Shown in pieces: positions 22,925-35,980 of a stretch of 64,000 nt of DNA; position 1 is the first letter of the stretch, and each line of letters opens with the position of its first letter. The position numbers and the translations under genes are program-made. This DNA is from Trichostrongylus colubriformis (Eukaryota; Nematoda; Chromadorea; Rhabditida; Trichostrongylidae). The DNA is taken from assembly GCA_963978905.1 (NCBI GenBank), contig OZ022257.1:31511274-31575273 (forward strand), given 5' to 3'. Below the pieces are notes generated by a model that saw only the letters and a program-made list of their open reading frames with translations, was not told the DNA's origin and searched no databases.

Positions 22925-25570
22925 AGGTGCAGAGTTCAGTTTGAGTTCTGGTTGAAAGCCTAGTACTGTCACTCAAAGCGCTTTCTACCCTGTAGAGCAG
23001 AAGTTGCTGCAAGCAACCTTCAAGGCCCTCAAGGTTATCCATAACGAAGGTCATAGATGACATTTCACGCACCGATTTTCGCTCTTTCCAAAAATAATCC
23101 CTGGGTGATTCACATGGCACATCCTGTCGTGAGCACTTATAGGTCAATTACTTATCGCTGGACATCAACCTTTTATTTTGCTTAAGACTTCTGGTTTTCG
23201 TCACCTTTGACCGTTTCTGATCGTTTTTGACCACCATACGGATTCTGGTGTAGTTATTTTTGAAGCTGTCCATATTCTGTCAGAAAAAAGGTAGTGAAGG
23301 TTTTGTGAACGATAGATATTGTTGTATACCCTACATTTAAAAAAAAGGGCGAAATGGTGCGATATCATAGCGGCAATCTTCGCCATAAATCCGGCACCAA
23401 GCGGGACGCATAGGTGCGATCGTTCCGAATGCAAGGTGCGGGCCATCTACTTCGACATCGATTGAGCGGGAAGACTTTTTACTGCGAGAAGGGCAGTTTG
23501 ACTCAGCAGGTTTCATGGAGGGGACAATGGGCACAAGGAGTGTTCAATTATGTCAAAGAAGGTATAACATACGAGGCTGGCCACTCCTGCAAAGTTCGAA
23601 TTGAACGATCATGATTCGCAGAGAGGTGCGATCACTCACGCAAATCACTACCTTTCTCATTAAAGCTGCTCAAGAAATTTACACAGGTATTGTCCAGTAT
23701 CTCTCAGTCATCAATCTCATATCCAACAGCAAGTGCCACTAAGATGGAGCAAGTTCATTTTTACCGATTGAAGCTACATGCTCAAAAGTAAAAGCCACAT
23801 CCAAGCAGGACAACCCATATGCAGTTTTCGACGAATTTGGAAACTGAAATGGTATGCCTCGATGTTAGCAGTAATTTTCCTATTCCGTGACGGCCCCGAA
23901 AACAGATGTCACATTCGCGATCGCTTTGAAGCAATCACCGTGATTATTAATTCGTACATGTGAGTTTCAACCAAGATTCTTTTTCGCATGATTTACTGAT
24001 TTATTTAGTTGTTCAACAAACTAACGTTGATGCGTGCAAAGAGTGGCTCAAATTTCATGAGAATAGAGACCATTGCATAATGAAAAGTATAATTGGTGAT
24101 TTTTGTTGTTATTGTGGCGCAGGAGTGTGCCGTCCAAATCATCCAGTACAAGTCACCATACAGGATGACTCAAAACGGAATGGTAATACTGGTAGAATCG
24201 ATAGTTCGAAGAGGTTTTTTTACTAAGTTGCTTATCACGACTCCTCCAGGGTCAGCCATCTCCGAACTTATTAAACATTAAACACGTTCGGGACGGCACA
24301 CCCTGATTACGCGTTTTTGCTATGCATGATGCGGCACATATCCTCTGTTCCATGTAGATTCAATTATCTGAAAATTTATTTTGAAACTGCGGCATACATC
24401 GTCTGTTCCATGTAGACTCAATCATCTGAAGACTTAAATTTTACGATTAATGGATTGCTTGATGCACCTCAAATTACACGACTCGTGTGCACATACAGTA
24501 GCAAGACTTACATAACATTTTTTCACCACTCCATCCTACCACACCATCCAGGAATCTAAAGCTCAGCCACGAAATGAAGAGAGTTTCAACAACCAATAGT
24601 GTCCATCTGGTGTGATTGAGAGGAGTGTGACCTCAACGGCACAAAAGATCTTTTGAGGCGTGCGTCACTAGGTCAAAATTTTGCTTGTGGACGTCCGATG
24701 CAATGAGCGCGGTCAAGAAGCGCTTCACGCAGTTGGATCATAAGATGATCACCGTAATCTATGCTTGAAAAAAAAAACTCCAGTTACTGAATTTAAATAT
24801 GGTGAGATCGCATTCGACGATAGTGATTTACTCTTCCTGACAAAGGATTTCTAATTGGTTTCCAGACCTTTGAGTTTCAACTTCAAATTTCAGGTTCAGG
24901 CAACTAGAAAAACTTTAATCAAGGACTGTCCTTTTGCGGTTCCAGAATACAAGCCGCTTTCACTTCAGTAATCGAGTTTCGTTCCACTCTGCTGCTTACG
25001 GGGTTGTCACTTTCATTTCTCACCACGGCCTTCTTACAGAGCTGTCGCGTTTTGACCCACCACAAAGTGGCGATGGTTTGAATTTTACAACTAAAATTAG
25101 GATTCGGAAATCGTCACATGCACCATTCTTTCCAGCCCCTTGTTCCATTGTGAAAACGCCGCTCCTGCGGAATATATGGGCGGTTGAAGCTCCGAAACCA
25201 GTCCTCTGCCGATCCTCAACGATCCCACTGTATCGACAATCCTTTGTTAGGAAGCCGCCATTGAGGCAGTTTTCGCTACCATCTATGGGCTTTGTTGAGG
25301 ATTTCAGTGTAGAGAACTTTCTGCTTGGACCTATTGCCTTCTCTAGTATCTGTCATTTCTCAGCGTGATGTACTAACGGAATATCGTCTACTGCTCTACT
25401 ATTTTTTCTATTACTTCTTACATTTTTCGTTCTCTCATGGCTGCCCAGTACAATAGGGATGGAGCAGCTTCTCAAAGTATGAGCAGTATTTGATAATATG
25501 CTGGATATTCAAAACTCAGCACATTTGCGTTGCTAATTTCAGCTTTGCAGGATCTTACATTCTAATACAT
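22925..25570. other. Unassigned sequence with one 144-codon open frame
   Basis: Besides the tandem pair at 24.3 kb, the only notable item is an open frame on the + strand at 24934-25368. It is basic, Ser/Phe/Pro-rich, has no signal peptide or known motif, and is not bordered by obvious splice sites. Confidence 0.4.
24313..24432 (+). repeat. Two-unit tandem repeat
   Basis: gcggcacatatcctctgttccatgtag... recurs about 57 bases later as gcggcatacatcgtctgttc... . Confidence 0.6.
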
Positions 25571-25578
25571 GCCATCTA

Positions 25579-26908
25579 TTAGGTTGTGCGGGAAGTTCTC
25601 AGCGCTTTTGCGCATTTACAACATAAATTCAAATATCAAAGCGCGTCCACATGAATAAAATCAAGTGTTGTGCTCCTTAGATAGACAAAAAGTTGCTCTT
25701 TCTGGAAATATGCTTTTCTTGAAATGCTACAAGGTTTGCGAATCATTAGGAAAATTTTGAAGAACTGCGAAAATGGCACTTTTTGGATGACTTCACTTCA
25801 CGAGTTCTTTTTCAGTCGAGTCTCGCAAAGGCAACCAAAAATGTAAATACTGCAAGAGAAGGGGGTGAAGCATTGGATGGAACACTTTGTCCCTGGTTTC
25901 AGAAGTGCAAAAATGAGAACGAGTTGCTCGAATTTCCAATTGATCAAATCGCTTTAAAGGCACACCACGCAATAATCCAATTAGTAGGCTTACTTTCGTG
26001 GAGCCAGTGTGCCCTTGGATGACTGCTCAAACTGCATCCTTGTTGCGGCTGCACAGTGCACCCGCATGGTGTTGTGCCTGCTTGGACAAAACCGAGCCAC
26101 GCCCACCCGGCTGGATCACACCCGGCCTTAGACCAACAAGTTTCCAACAGGGGTTGACGTGGAAAATGAAATTTGCTTCAAGAAATAGCAATTAAATGAA
26201 ACGGCCATTCTGGTACCGAAGGCAGCTTCCACATCGGAAAATCTTCCATCTAACGCCGCGTATGATTCAGTTGGGTGGGCGTGGCTCGGTTTTGTTCGAG
26301 GAGGTACAACACCGTGAGGGTGCACCGTGCAGCCGCAACAAAGATGCAGTTTGAGCAACTAATTGGATTATCGCGGCGTGGTATGCCTTTAACTAAAACG
26401 TCAAAAAGCGATGAGTGTCCATACTTGCAGGGGATATCAACAATTATTGGCCCTCAACAAACACACATAGTTGGCCATCTCAAGTAGCCTCGATTTGAAA
26501 AAGCACAAAAAATGGGTGCCGCGCGATACCTCGGAGCAGCAATGCGCGAGCTCCTTTTCCACAAATCGTCTTGCATTAGTTGAAGCAGTTGCAGGGTAAG
26601 GCCCTCACTCGTCCATCATGTTCAGCAGATATAGCGCTTACTATGCCCCACTTCCCGAAACATCTGGACAGTTCCTTCAGTAGCAGTGTGTTCACAAAGA
26701 ATAGCAATTTGAAGTCGACTTTTTTTAAATTCGCGCAATATAAATCACCAGCCCTTCAACAAATTGAGATGTTCAGGTTTATGCGTAATGTTGCCAAGAG
26801 TGTAGTGAATCGAATGGTGCTCATCCTGTGAGAAAAGATGCATTCTGAGCCGAGTGATCCTCCGAAGCTGAAAGTGCAAAAACGGCAAGAGCTTTCCGGA
26901 CAGCCTAA
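25579..26908. mobile_element. Mariner-like element without coding capacity
   Basis: Left end TTAGGTTGTGCGGGAAGTTC and right end complementary to TTAGGCTGTCCGGAAAGC, both with TA flanks (25577-25578, 26909-26910). The length of 1.33 kb suits mariner, but no transposase motif is seen. Both ends match the 29961-30550 element in inverted orientation. Confidence 0.75.
25951..26395. repeat. Inverted repeat inside the 25.6-26.9 kb element
   Basis: 25951-26118 pairs with 26263-26395. The shared parts are the complement pairs of taaaggcacaccacgc, tgctcaaactgcatc and acaaaaccgagccacgccca. The left arm has about 37 extra bases near 25982-26018. Confidence 0.75.
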
Positions 26909-27307
26909 TACGATCGATTATGACCCGTCATATATGTGTAGGCATGGTACTCTTTAACATTCTACAGGTTGTCCTCTCATTATTACAGCACATGATTTCA
27001 TATATCGAATTTGCTCCATCCTTTCTATGCGAAGTACATGTAAAGGCACTGCAAGCTGTGCTTGTGTTCCCGGTTCTAACTCACGCATTACGGCTCTAAA
27101 AGGATGGTGTAGTGGAAGTAATTGAGACATAGCATCTCTCGTGCGTTCGCATCGCCGTTCCATACCAGTGTTCAGTATCGACAATAACTATTGCTGCATT
27201 GATATGCCGTACATCCATAACACTTTTACAACACAGTCAAATATAGACATGCTTTGCATCTATTCGTGTACATGCATATATGAACGCCTTCGCATGAGTG
27301 TGAGTTA

Positions 27308-27393
27308 GGCCGCGGTCATACTTTGCGTAAGTGCATTAGTTGACGCCGGTACCGGCGTCAACTAATGCACTTACGCAAAGTATGACCGCGGCC
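27308..27393. mobile_element. Perfect 86-bp palindrome with TTA flanks (Harbinger-like)
   Basis: Perfectly self-complementary about 27350/27351, starting GGCCGCGGTCATACTTTGCG, with TTA at 27305-27307 and 27394-27396. A 3-bp TWA duplication and GG-start ends are the hallmark of PIF/Harbinger elements. It has no interior at all. Confidence 0.78.
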
Positions 27394-28076
27394 TTAGGTT
27401 TTTCTAGTGGGGACACATTGAAACTACTGAAATAGTGCAGCAACGTTTGTTCGCAGGCACACCTCTCTATGATTAATATTTCTAGTCCCCTCTGTTGTAG
27501 TGGAACGTGATCGGTTAAAAATAACGGGTTGTAATTGAAAATGAAAAGTCAGTACTCATATAAGTATTGTAATGTGAAAACTTTACGAAGGGAATGAAGA
27601 ACTGGTTCAACCTCCGCATTGCAGCAAGAATAGGCCCTGTTATGGATGATATGCGGCTTGTGAATATTGTAATCAAATCCCAGACTATCACCGGCTTTGG
27701 TTGAAGCAAAGAGATACTTCGATCCCAACCTCCTTTTCTGTAGCTTCCTTTGGAGTTGAATATGGGTAAAGAGGCAAAGTAGTTAATTTTTAGAAGTACT
27801 GAAACTCTAAGCAGACACGTAGGCGTAATGTAGCATAAGCAATGGAAACATCATTCTTGGTCTTATTCTCAACAATACTAGCCTGCCATATATAGCACAT
27901 CACTGACTGAGTGATAACTGAGGGCAAAGAGCTATCTGGTGTGTATTGATAGTGGTTTATCTAATCGTTCTATATTGAAATCATAATTACGAAGGAGTAG
28001 TTGATTCTTGTAAGGACTGCAAGCTGCGTTGAACAAATTGCTCGCTTGCCGTGGCTGACACGGTGAGGCGCTAACT

Positions 28077-28750
28077 ATGAGAATAGGAGGCGTAGCAAAG
28101 GACTTTTAAAGGCTAAAAACTATGAGTGGTCATGCATTCATCAGTGTAGGAAAAACACTGGCCTCAGCTCAGTGCTGAGAGATACTAATCTACTTATAAC
28201 AAATCACTTTCTAAGAAAGACCGAGGACAAACAGCTACCTAGTGAGTGTGGTATTGATTGGGATTATTGGGACAGAAGGCGTAGTAGCTGACTTTTGAAG
28301 GCCAAAACTCTGAGTGGACATGCATTCATCGGTTCTAGGAGAAACACCGATCGGCTAGCTCAATGCTGAGAGAACCAATCTGCTTATAACACATCAGCGG
28401 AGTTAGGTTTAGTATTATGTGCTTCGTACAAATGAGTTGGCCCCTACCCAATCCTAGTTTGCCCCATATCTCCACGCCCGCTCCTAGCCTGATTATTGTG
28501 TGCTCCGTACACCTTGATCAGTTCCTACCCAGTCTTACTTGCGCGATACTCCAGACCCTTTACTAACTTGCCCGATTTTAAGCACTTGGCACTTTAGCTG
28601 GAAGTTAAATTTGAGCAACCATTGGTCTACGCGCTAGCTCCGCCTACGGTTGGAGGATTTAGGCTTAGTTCTTGCTCCGTACACTTTGGTTGGATGCCTA
28701 CCAAATCCTAGCTTGCCCGATCTCTCCACATTGCAGTTGAGTTAGGAGTG
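28077..28750 (+). repeat. Diverged tandem repeats
   Basis: A block of about 120 bases (ggaggcgtagcaaagg...tctacttataac) recurs about 185 bases later. Then three units of 110-140 bases share the core 'gtg/ttgctccgtaca...ctacccaatcctag...tctccac'. Confidence 0.6.
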
Positions 28751-28816
28751 GATTATTTGACAAACAGACCGACACACACACGGTCACACACACAAACACA
28801 CTAAACTTCTACTTAA

Positions 28817-29241
28817 AGGAATCGTCCACGGAAAATGAGTTTTTGTGTTACCCATATATTTATGTTGTATTTGCCTAATGTTGGCCTCATGCAAAATTTC
28901 ACGCGAAAAAATGTGAATCTGGCTGAGATACAGCACCACAAAGTGCGGTCCCAGTGGGCGGGGCCTCCGTGTAAAAGCCTCGTACCGCGTCCGCCGTGGT
29001 CTGAGACGCATTGTAGGAACAGAAGGTTACGTAAACAGTCCCACTCTCCGTTCCCAACGGCGGCGGAAGACGGGACGAGGCTTTTACACGGAGGCCCCGC
29101 CCACTGGGACCGCACTTTGTGGTGCTGTACCTCAGCCAGATTCATATTTTTTCGCGTGAAATTTTGCATGGAGCCAACATTAGGCAAATACAACATAAAT
29201 ATATGGGTAACACAAAAACTCATTTTCCGTGGACGATTCCT
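28817..29241. mobile_element. Long-arm foldback element flanked by TTAA
   Basis: Two nearly identical arms of about 170 bases begin AGGAATCGTCCACGGAAAAT and are flanked by TTAA on both sides (28813-28816, 29242-29245). About 80-85 bases separate them. Because of the symmetry both strands hold the same 136-codon open frame, so that frame is not evidence of a gene. TTAA flanks are typical of piggyBac-type insertion. Confidence 0.82.
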
Positions 29242-29740
29242 TTAAACGTAGGTAATGAATAGTAGCTGTCCTCTTGGTCAGATAGTTAGGCTCCAGATAC
29301 GTAGGCTGTACCCTTACCGAGGCGCCTGTGACAGTTTCTTGGCCGTAAATAGCCCAGGAATCGAGCGCGACTCCATCATGCACTCAGGCCTGCCCATCCC
29401 GACGTGACTGCTGGTAATGTCGTCGGCAACGGTGGAAGTAACTGGTGCAATAGGCTTGCGATGTGATAAGGAAAAGATTTCGGTAATAACAGAAAGATTG
29501 GCATGGGGAAGCATGTGATACCTCAAACTTCTTTATGCTACCGTCCAGTGGAAACACAATCAAAGGCTCACGTTTACAAGGTAACCTCGCCCAAGGCCAG
29601 ATGACAAAGGCCTTATTTTTGCCATTCCGGGGAGTTCCTTCCGGACTTTTCTTGTCGACGCATTCCTCAGCACCTATTTCATATTTCAGCGCTCTGACAC
29701 ACTCAAGATGACCCGGGAATGTGCCTTCACGATGAAAGAG

Positions 29741-29895
29741 GTCTCGGTAGTGTAATGGACTAGCACATATGCCCGGAAAGCATGGAGTGCGGGTTCGGGG
29801 TTTCGTTTCCGAGATCGAAGCTTTGTCAATAACTCAGCATAATTGTAACAACCTTCGCATCGCTGGCTGCAGCGAATATCTGCAGCTGTTAATAA
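29741..29895 (+). repeat. Third copy of the tRNA-derived SINE-like repeat
   Basis: gtctcggtagtgtaatggac...gggttcgggg followed by a body (aataactcagcataattgta, cgcatcgctggctgcagcga) that matches the 35.7-kb copy. The B box is mutated. It has no copy of the upstream flank shared by the 35-kb pair. Confidence 0.72.
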
Positions 29896-29960
29896 TCAAA
29901 ACATTCCGAAATACTTTTTCCCTTGGCTCTGATATCCTCATTACTTGTGCCTTATACATG

Positions 29961-30550
29961 TTAGGTTGTAAGGAAAGTTTTGGCCGGTTTTTGCAATTTC
30001 AACTCGGAGGATCATAACTCGGCTCAGAGTGCATCTTTTCCTCTCGGCAACATTATGCATACCTACATATCTAAATTCGATAAAGGACTGATGATTTATA
30101 TTGCGCGAAATGAAAAAAGTCGACTTCAATCGCCATTCTTTCTGAACACACTGCTACTGAAAGAGCGGTCTAGATGTTTTGGAAAGTGGGGCTAAGTTGG
30201 CGCTAGATCTGATGAACATGATGGACGATTGAGGGCCTTGCACTGCAAATGCTCGAATTATATCGAATTCCGAGGGGTAGCTCATCACTTATTTTTTGGA
30301 TTTTTCCAGATCAAGGCTACTTGAGGTGGTCAACTATGTTTGTTTGTTGAGGGTCTCCTCCCGAAAATTTAAAAGTTCCCTAATAATTCGAAAACCTTGT
30401 GGCGTTCCAAGAAAATCATATATCCTAAAAGAGCAACTTTTTGTCCATCTAAGGAGAACTATAGGTAATTTAATTCATAATGAAGCGCTTTGAAATTTGA
30501 ATACATCTTGTAAACGCGAAAAATCGGCCACAACTTTCCTTACAACCTAA
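29961..30550. mobile_element. Short mariner-like element, internally deleted relative
   Basis: Ends TTAGGTTGTAAGGAAAGTTT and its inverse; TA follows the right end. About 130 bases at the right end match the left end of the 25579 element, and about 300 bases at the left end match that element's right end. It is therefore the same family, inverted and missing the middle. Noncoding. Confidence 0.75.
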
Positions 30551-30559
30551 TATATTTGG

Positions 30560-33500
30560 CGAGCGTGAGTCATAAGCAAAATGAATCAAATACAGAATGA
30601 CTCCTTTGGTGTGGATCTTCCGCCGAGTGGTTTGATGAACCGTACAGTAGAAGATGCCAAGCAGTTGAAAGGGCACAAGCCCGAGCGTTTAATGCGGTTT
30701 TCCTTTCTTTTAGCTATCAGGTAACCAAAAAAGTTCGTGCGGTCTTTTCTAATTGATTATTTCTATGCAATGTATTTGAAAACTGAGGGTGGTAGGAGGG
30801 TCACATTGCATATGCTCTGAAGCTTGTTTGACGCAGAATCATTCAATGTGTCTCATGGGTTTGAGTAGTGCGTTTAGAACTCAAAGTTTAGGCACTGTTC
30901 ACCTATCACGACCCCAGATACCGCGAGCTTGTCAAAAAATAATTTCCGCTGAAAAAGCCGCCGCTTTTCGCCTACAGAGGTTATTTGGTGTGCTAATCAC
31001 AAATATGACAACCGTTTTTGATGCTGGGTCCAACTTCATGCAATTACCGAATTGGTGCAACGACTGTTCGTCACCAACTTTGTTTGTATTGCCATCGAGG
31101 AGCTATTTAGGATGGTTTTCAGCGCGGCGCCGTTTTGGGCAAAGTTTCAGCGATTTTGGTGAAAACGAGTTTGAAAATTATTTATTTGACCAACTCGCGG
31201 TATCTGGGCTTGTGATAGTTGAATAGTGCCAAAATTTTAAACTTAAAGTACACTACTTACTTATGAGACACACTGAATGATTCGACGCTAAGGTAATTCG
31301 GGGGGCCACTGCAGTAGTGCTCTGCGTCTCTAACGGTGTGGTTAGAGCGCAAAGAAGCCATGGCGCTAGCCGAATCGGGTTCGAATTCTACATAGAAATG
31401 ATTCCGTAAAGCAAATTCGTTCTTTTTCTTCCATCCTATGTCAGCCTAAGCCTTGGGAAAGGAGCTAAGCTCAGGCGGACACGCGTAAATGGCTGTCTAC
31501 GTAGTCTAGTTGTAGCTAATTTTTCGCGATATACCAGTGGAAGAGTAGTTCAAGAGTTTTCTCAGTTAGTTAGCTGTATCTAGGCATAAAATAACCCTGG
31601 GAGTGCCTATAGGCAGAAATTGAGCGCGTCTCTTGCCTTTCTCGAGTGCCCCCCCCCATCGACCTTAGCACCAATGATTCTGCATAAAACAAGCTTCAAA
31701 GATATGAAATGTTACCCTCCTACCACAATCGGTTTTTCAATACATTGCATAGAAATAATCATTTAGAAGAAACAGCGCGAACTTTTTTGGTTGTCTAGTA
31801 GCTTTGTTAGCGCCTGTGCTTCTGGAATGGAACACGATTACCTATCCCAACTATGTAGGTGGGAGATTTTTAGTATTCCTCTTGCCGTTGAATTCGCTGG
31901 GTTCATCCACTAAAACTGGCTGAGTGAATGGAATTCCAAGATTTCATGACTAAATACATTTCGTTTTCAGACTTCAAACCAGAGTTTTGATTTGATGAGT
32001 GACGCATGATGTGTGGAACACTACTCATGTTTAAAAACACACGAAGTGTATGTATAGAAAGTATTTCGAGCTAGCGCTTATTGACAATAAGCAATCGCTG
32101 ACTCTGAAAGACACCCTTTCCTTGTTTCGCATTCGCAATCGCTTCACATTCTCTTCGCTTTCTCGCAGTTTTTTTTTTTTAATTTTTTTCCAATTGTTGG
32201 TCAATCTGGTGTCATCGTCGTCGTGTTAAGCGCAGTGCTGAAACGAAAAAGATGGTTAGAAATGCAATAAATCTGTTGTTATAAAATTTAATCGCTGACA
32301 GACACAATTTGAGTGGAATTTTTTCAGTGCTATGAGCAGAAGAGAGGTTGGGTTCGTAGGTGCACAATTTATTCCGGATCAACCATTTGCTTTTTCCTCC
32401 TGATGGACATGCGTACAGAGATCGCGCTCGTAGTAATCCGGTTCTTCCAAAGACTTTCTCTGCGGGTTGGTCGGCTTCACTGACGTGGTACCTCCTTCTT
32501 CACTGCAAGCGATGATCATCAACTGCTATCGCCCTATGTGTCCAGCCTCTTTCATCCCGTTAGCTTTTTAGCGAATTTGTAATCATTGTGAAAGCTTGCA
32601 CGTTTTGGACTGATTTTTGCTGTGGGAAGATTTCTTTTCAACAGAGCGTAATTGTTGCATACCCTACATCCATGCTATCGATAATCTCCTGCTTGCGTGT
32701 TTTAAGATGAAAGCAGGAATACAACCTTCTGCAGTCAACGAATGTTCCCCTTTACGAGAACAATCCCTCGTTCATGAAAAGAATGTTGAACGGAACACGG
32801 AGGCATCACATTGGAAGCCCATAGCATTGCACGCAGATCTAATCAATTCCTTAGTATAGACTCAACTATCTTCTTGAATTTTTTGCAGTTGGCTCTTTTT
32901 ACAAGAACTGCCTTCGAATAGCCTTACTAGGACCCCTCCCCGCGCTCCTCCGCTGACGATGTTGTCTACCGATTGTCTCAATGATCTCAAACTTCTGTGT
33001 GAATCTATCTGCACTTTGCGGCTCTCTGCAACTCTTTTTATACTTCTTATGCCAGGAGTTCACAGTATTCCTTCATCGGCTCCAAGAGCGCATTCGAGGA
33101 AAAGATTAGTCGGTTGACGCGCCAATTAAAAGCTCGAGGGTTTCGGAAGAAACACAAAAGAAGAGAAAATCGAAGAGAACCTAAGAAATACTGGATCTTA
33201 GGCTATGACCATGTTTTATCCTCGATATTTTCGCTTAGACGAGCTTTTACATAATTTTATCGATTGAATTTCAGCGATGCTATCTTCTTTTCCTGTTGAC
33301 GTTGTCTTTACTATCAAAATTGCATCTAGCCCGTTTTCTCGCAAAGCAAACTTCTTCTGCCACGTATTTCAAGGCGAGGTTAACAGGAAAAGAAAATTGC
33401 TTCGCTGCCGGCTAAAGGGGAGATGGGTGTATGCCATTTGAGGCGATAGTTGCTATCTCATTACTTTACAGGTTCTATTAGACCTTATGACTCGCCTGCG

Positions 33501-35340
33501 TGCCGCAGTAAAGGTGCATCGCGGCTGTTGTGGACGGAGCCACCCATTCCCAGCGAAAACCGGATCACTCAGATTTTACTGGATGTGACTCCAAGCGGTG
33601 TGGCAAGAATGTGCAAGTTTATGTAAAAAGCAAGCATAAAGTGATTGCCTGTTACTCGACAGGTCCATTCTAGCCATCCGAAGGAACAGCCAACTTTGCG
33701 CTCTTGTATGACGATGCCCCGATATCGGGTAAGTCGAAAAGGTCGCTACGCACACTACTTCCCGTTGTCTTCGCTTTTTGTGAGGCTCCTAAAGAGAAGA
33801 TCCTTTTGTTCGCTTTGTCGGAAAATCTTATCCTTGGGAGTGATTTCTTTCAGATGAATTGGATGCGGTCATATTACCTGCACGGGATACTTAACTAAAT
33901 CTTCAACGTCTCGATTCAGTTTCTGTTTAAAAAAAAACAATTCGCGGTCTCTCAGCCCTTGCTCTTCTACCTCACAGCATTTAATTTACTGCCCCTTTCA
34001 CCTTTTATACTTGATTCGCTTGCTCTATTGTCATGCTTTAATATCAAGCACATCTCTTTCAACGTCATCTCCTAACAATCGTGAATACCGCTTATTTTGC
34101 TTGGGCTTAGTTGAATTTTTCCATTCACCCATAACCCATTTCTATAGCCGCCGAGCATCATCTCTTTACTAATTCTAACGTTGTTGCGACTTACGGCGAC
34201 GAAGTCACTGCGCAAACGAACTCAAAAATTGCTTTATAAAAAGTCCCACCGTCTTCCATACTCAGAAGGCTTTCTTTTCTTCAAGGAGGCGTCTCCGCTC
34301 ACGAATGATCCGGATTTCGTTCCTTTTCATATGACTCGGTCGCCCGTTCCACAGCTTTTGCCGAGGAACTAGGCCATAAACGACAACGACAGAATTCGTC
34401 CCTTTTTCATTGATTCACTTCCTGCGATTCGGTTTCAATGTTTAGGATTTTCAAGTTAGCATTTTTCCTCCCAGTCATTCATCATAACGCCCATTTTTGC
34501 TCGTTCTTGCCCTTCAACCTCTTGAGCCATTTGGAAATCTGAAGTAAATTACATCGCTTCTGCAACTGCGCTATTCCTGTTATCTTTTGTTGTCGTTTTA
34601 AGTGACTTCTCAGATCGTAAACTTCTCGAATGCTTCTGTGCTTTTCCATAAATTTCATCTCATGAATCATAAACTATGTAATGGACATGATATCCTTGCT
34701 TTGATTGGGCTACCACATTAACCAGAACACACTCTTCAAGTGAAGTTTTACACCATCAGACAGCTTTGACTGTGGTATGTGATGTCCCTTCTTCCGTTCT
34801 TTTCGTAATTATTGTCGTATACGCACCGGCCCGGAAAACAGGTCCGTGACGCGAATCAAAGAAAGTTCCATCACTAGGGGTTTTTCTGGTTGTCGGCTAA
34901 GTCATTCGAATTGGGTCAGTATCGACGGGGCTCGCGGCGGCCTGGGCTTTTGAGCGGGCAACTCACAACAGAAGCGACAACATTTGCCATGCCCACTTTG
35001 CTTTACGTCGTGACCTAGTATGAATGGCTCGGCGTTGACCCTTCGTCTGGTGGCTTTTTACAGGCGTGTCATGACCGAGTGTGCCACTGTAGGAACATGC
35101 TGAACTATAAGGGCGCTTCTCAACGCTAGTTGCTTCCCACCGTTAGCTTCTCCTTCGCGTAGATTAACTCCCCCTTCTGAATACCCAAGTTACCCACTTA
35201 CTGAAAATAATAGCAGTTACGCTTACAGCTAAAAGCAATTATGCTTATGTGGCCATTCCATAGAAATGATTCAGTGCACACGGCCTTCGATGCCTTCCTA
35301 TTACAAAGACGACCGTCGCGATCTGGAACTTTTAAATAAC
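30560..35340. other. Unassigned sequence upstream of the host gene
   Basis: No exon with matching splice sites and no bounded mobile element is recognised. The longest open frame (30789-31226, 145 codons) has no motif I can name. Confidence 0.5.
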
Positions 35341-35805
35341 TCAGAGCGTAGATACTACAAGGATGCAGTTATGGGCAAAAGCTTCGGTGTCGGACGGGAC
35401 TCGAACCCCCACTTCAACCTTTCCGGGGATATGTGCTAATCCATTACATTACCGGCACCACTTTCACCTTAACTCAGCTTCTGAATGGTATATTTCCATA
35501 GCTTATCAGCACTCACACGTACAACGTATTGAGCCGGTTGGCCAATATCGGCATCGAGCCGTGAAGCTGTAAGCTTTAGTAATGATTTTGCTATTTTTAA
35601 TTTTTTGGTAAGCTCAGACTGCCGCTGATAAGCTATGGTCGCTGATAAGCTATGGTAAATATACCATTCAGAAGCTGAGTTAAGGTGAAAGTGGTGCCGG
35701 TAGTGTAATGGATTAGCACATATCCCCGGAAAGGATGAAGGGCGGGTTCGAGTCCCGTTCGACACCGAAGATTTTGCCCATAACTCAGCATCCTTGTAGT
35801 AACTT
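35341..35805. repeat. Inverted pair of tRNA-derived SINE-like repeats upstream of the host gene
   Basis: 35341-35510 (minus) and 35628-35805 (plus) are inverted copies. Each has a tRNA-like part (35385-35460; 35693-35766) with TAGTGTAATGG as A box and, in the plus copy, a consensus B box GGTTCGAGTCC. It folds with 7-base acceptor and 5-base T stems. A body containing tttgcccataactcagcatc follows. Matching continues on the other side through accttaactcagcttctgaa, so the unit is larger than the tRNA. Confidence 0.8.
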
Positions 35806-35980
35806 TCGCATCGCGAGCTGCGGCGATAAACAGCAGTTATCAAAAATTAAAAATATCAGAGCGTAGAATTTGCGAGCAGGCAAATAGATAACTTGAATGT
35901 TGCGACTTCAACGCGTCGTCTTCATTGAAATGTGTGCTTGGACTAGGTGAAATATGTGACTTTTTCATCTGGAAGTCGAA

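Noticed and set aside
24934..25368. 144-codon open frame as a gene
   Set aside because: No recognisable domain or splice context. Its length is possible by chance in 64 kb. It is kept only as an unassigned region.
28835..29245. Two 136-codon frames on opposite strands
   Set aside because: They are the same sequence read from the two arms of a foldback element, with no family motif.
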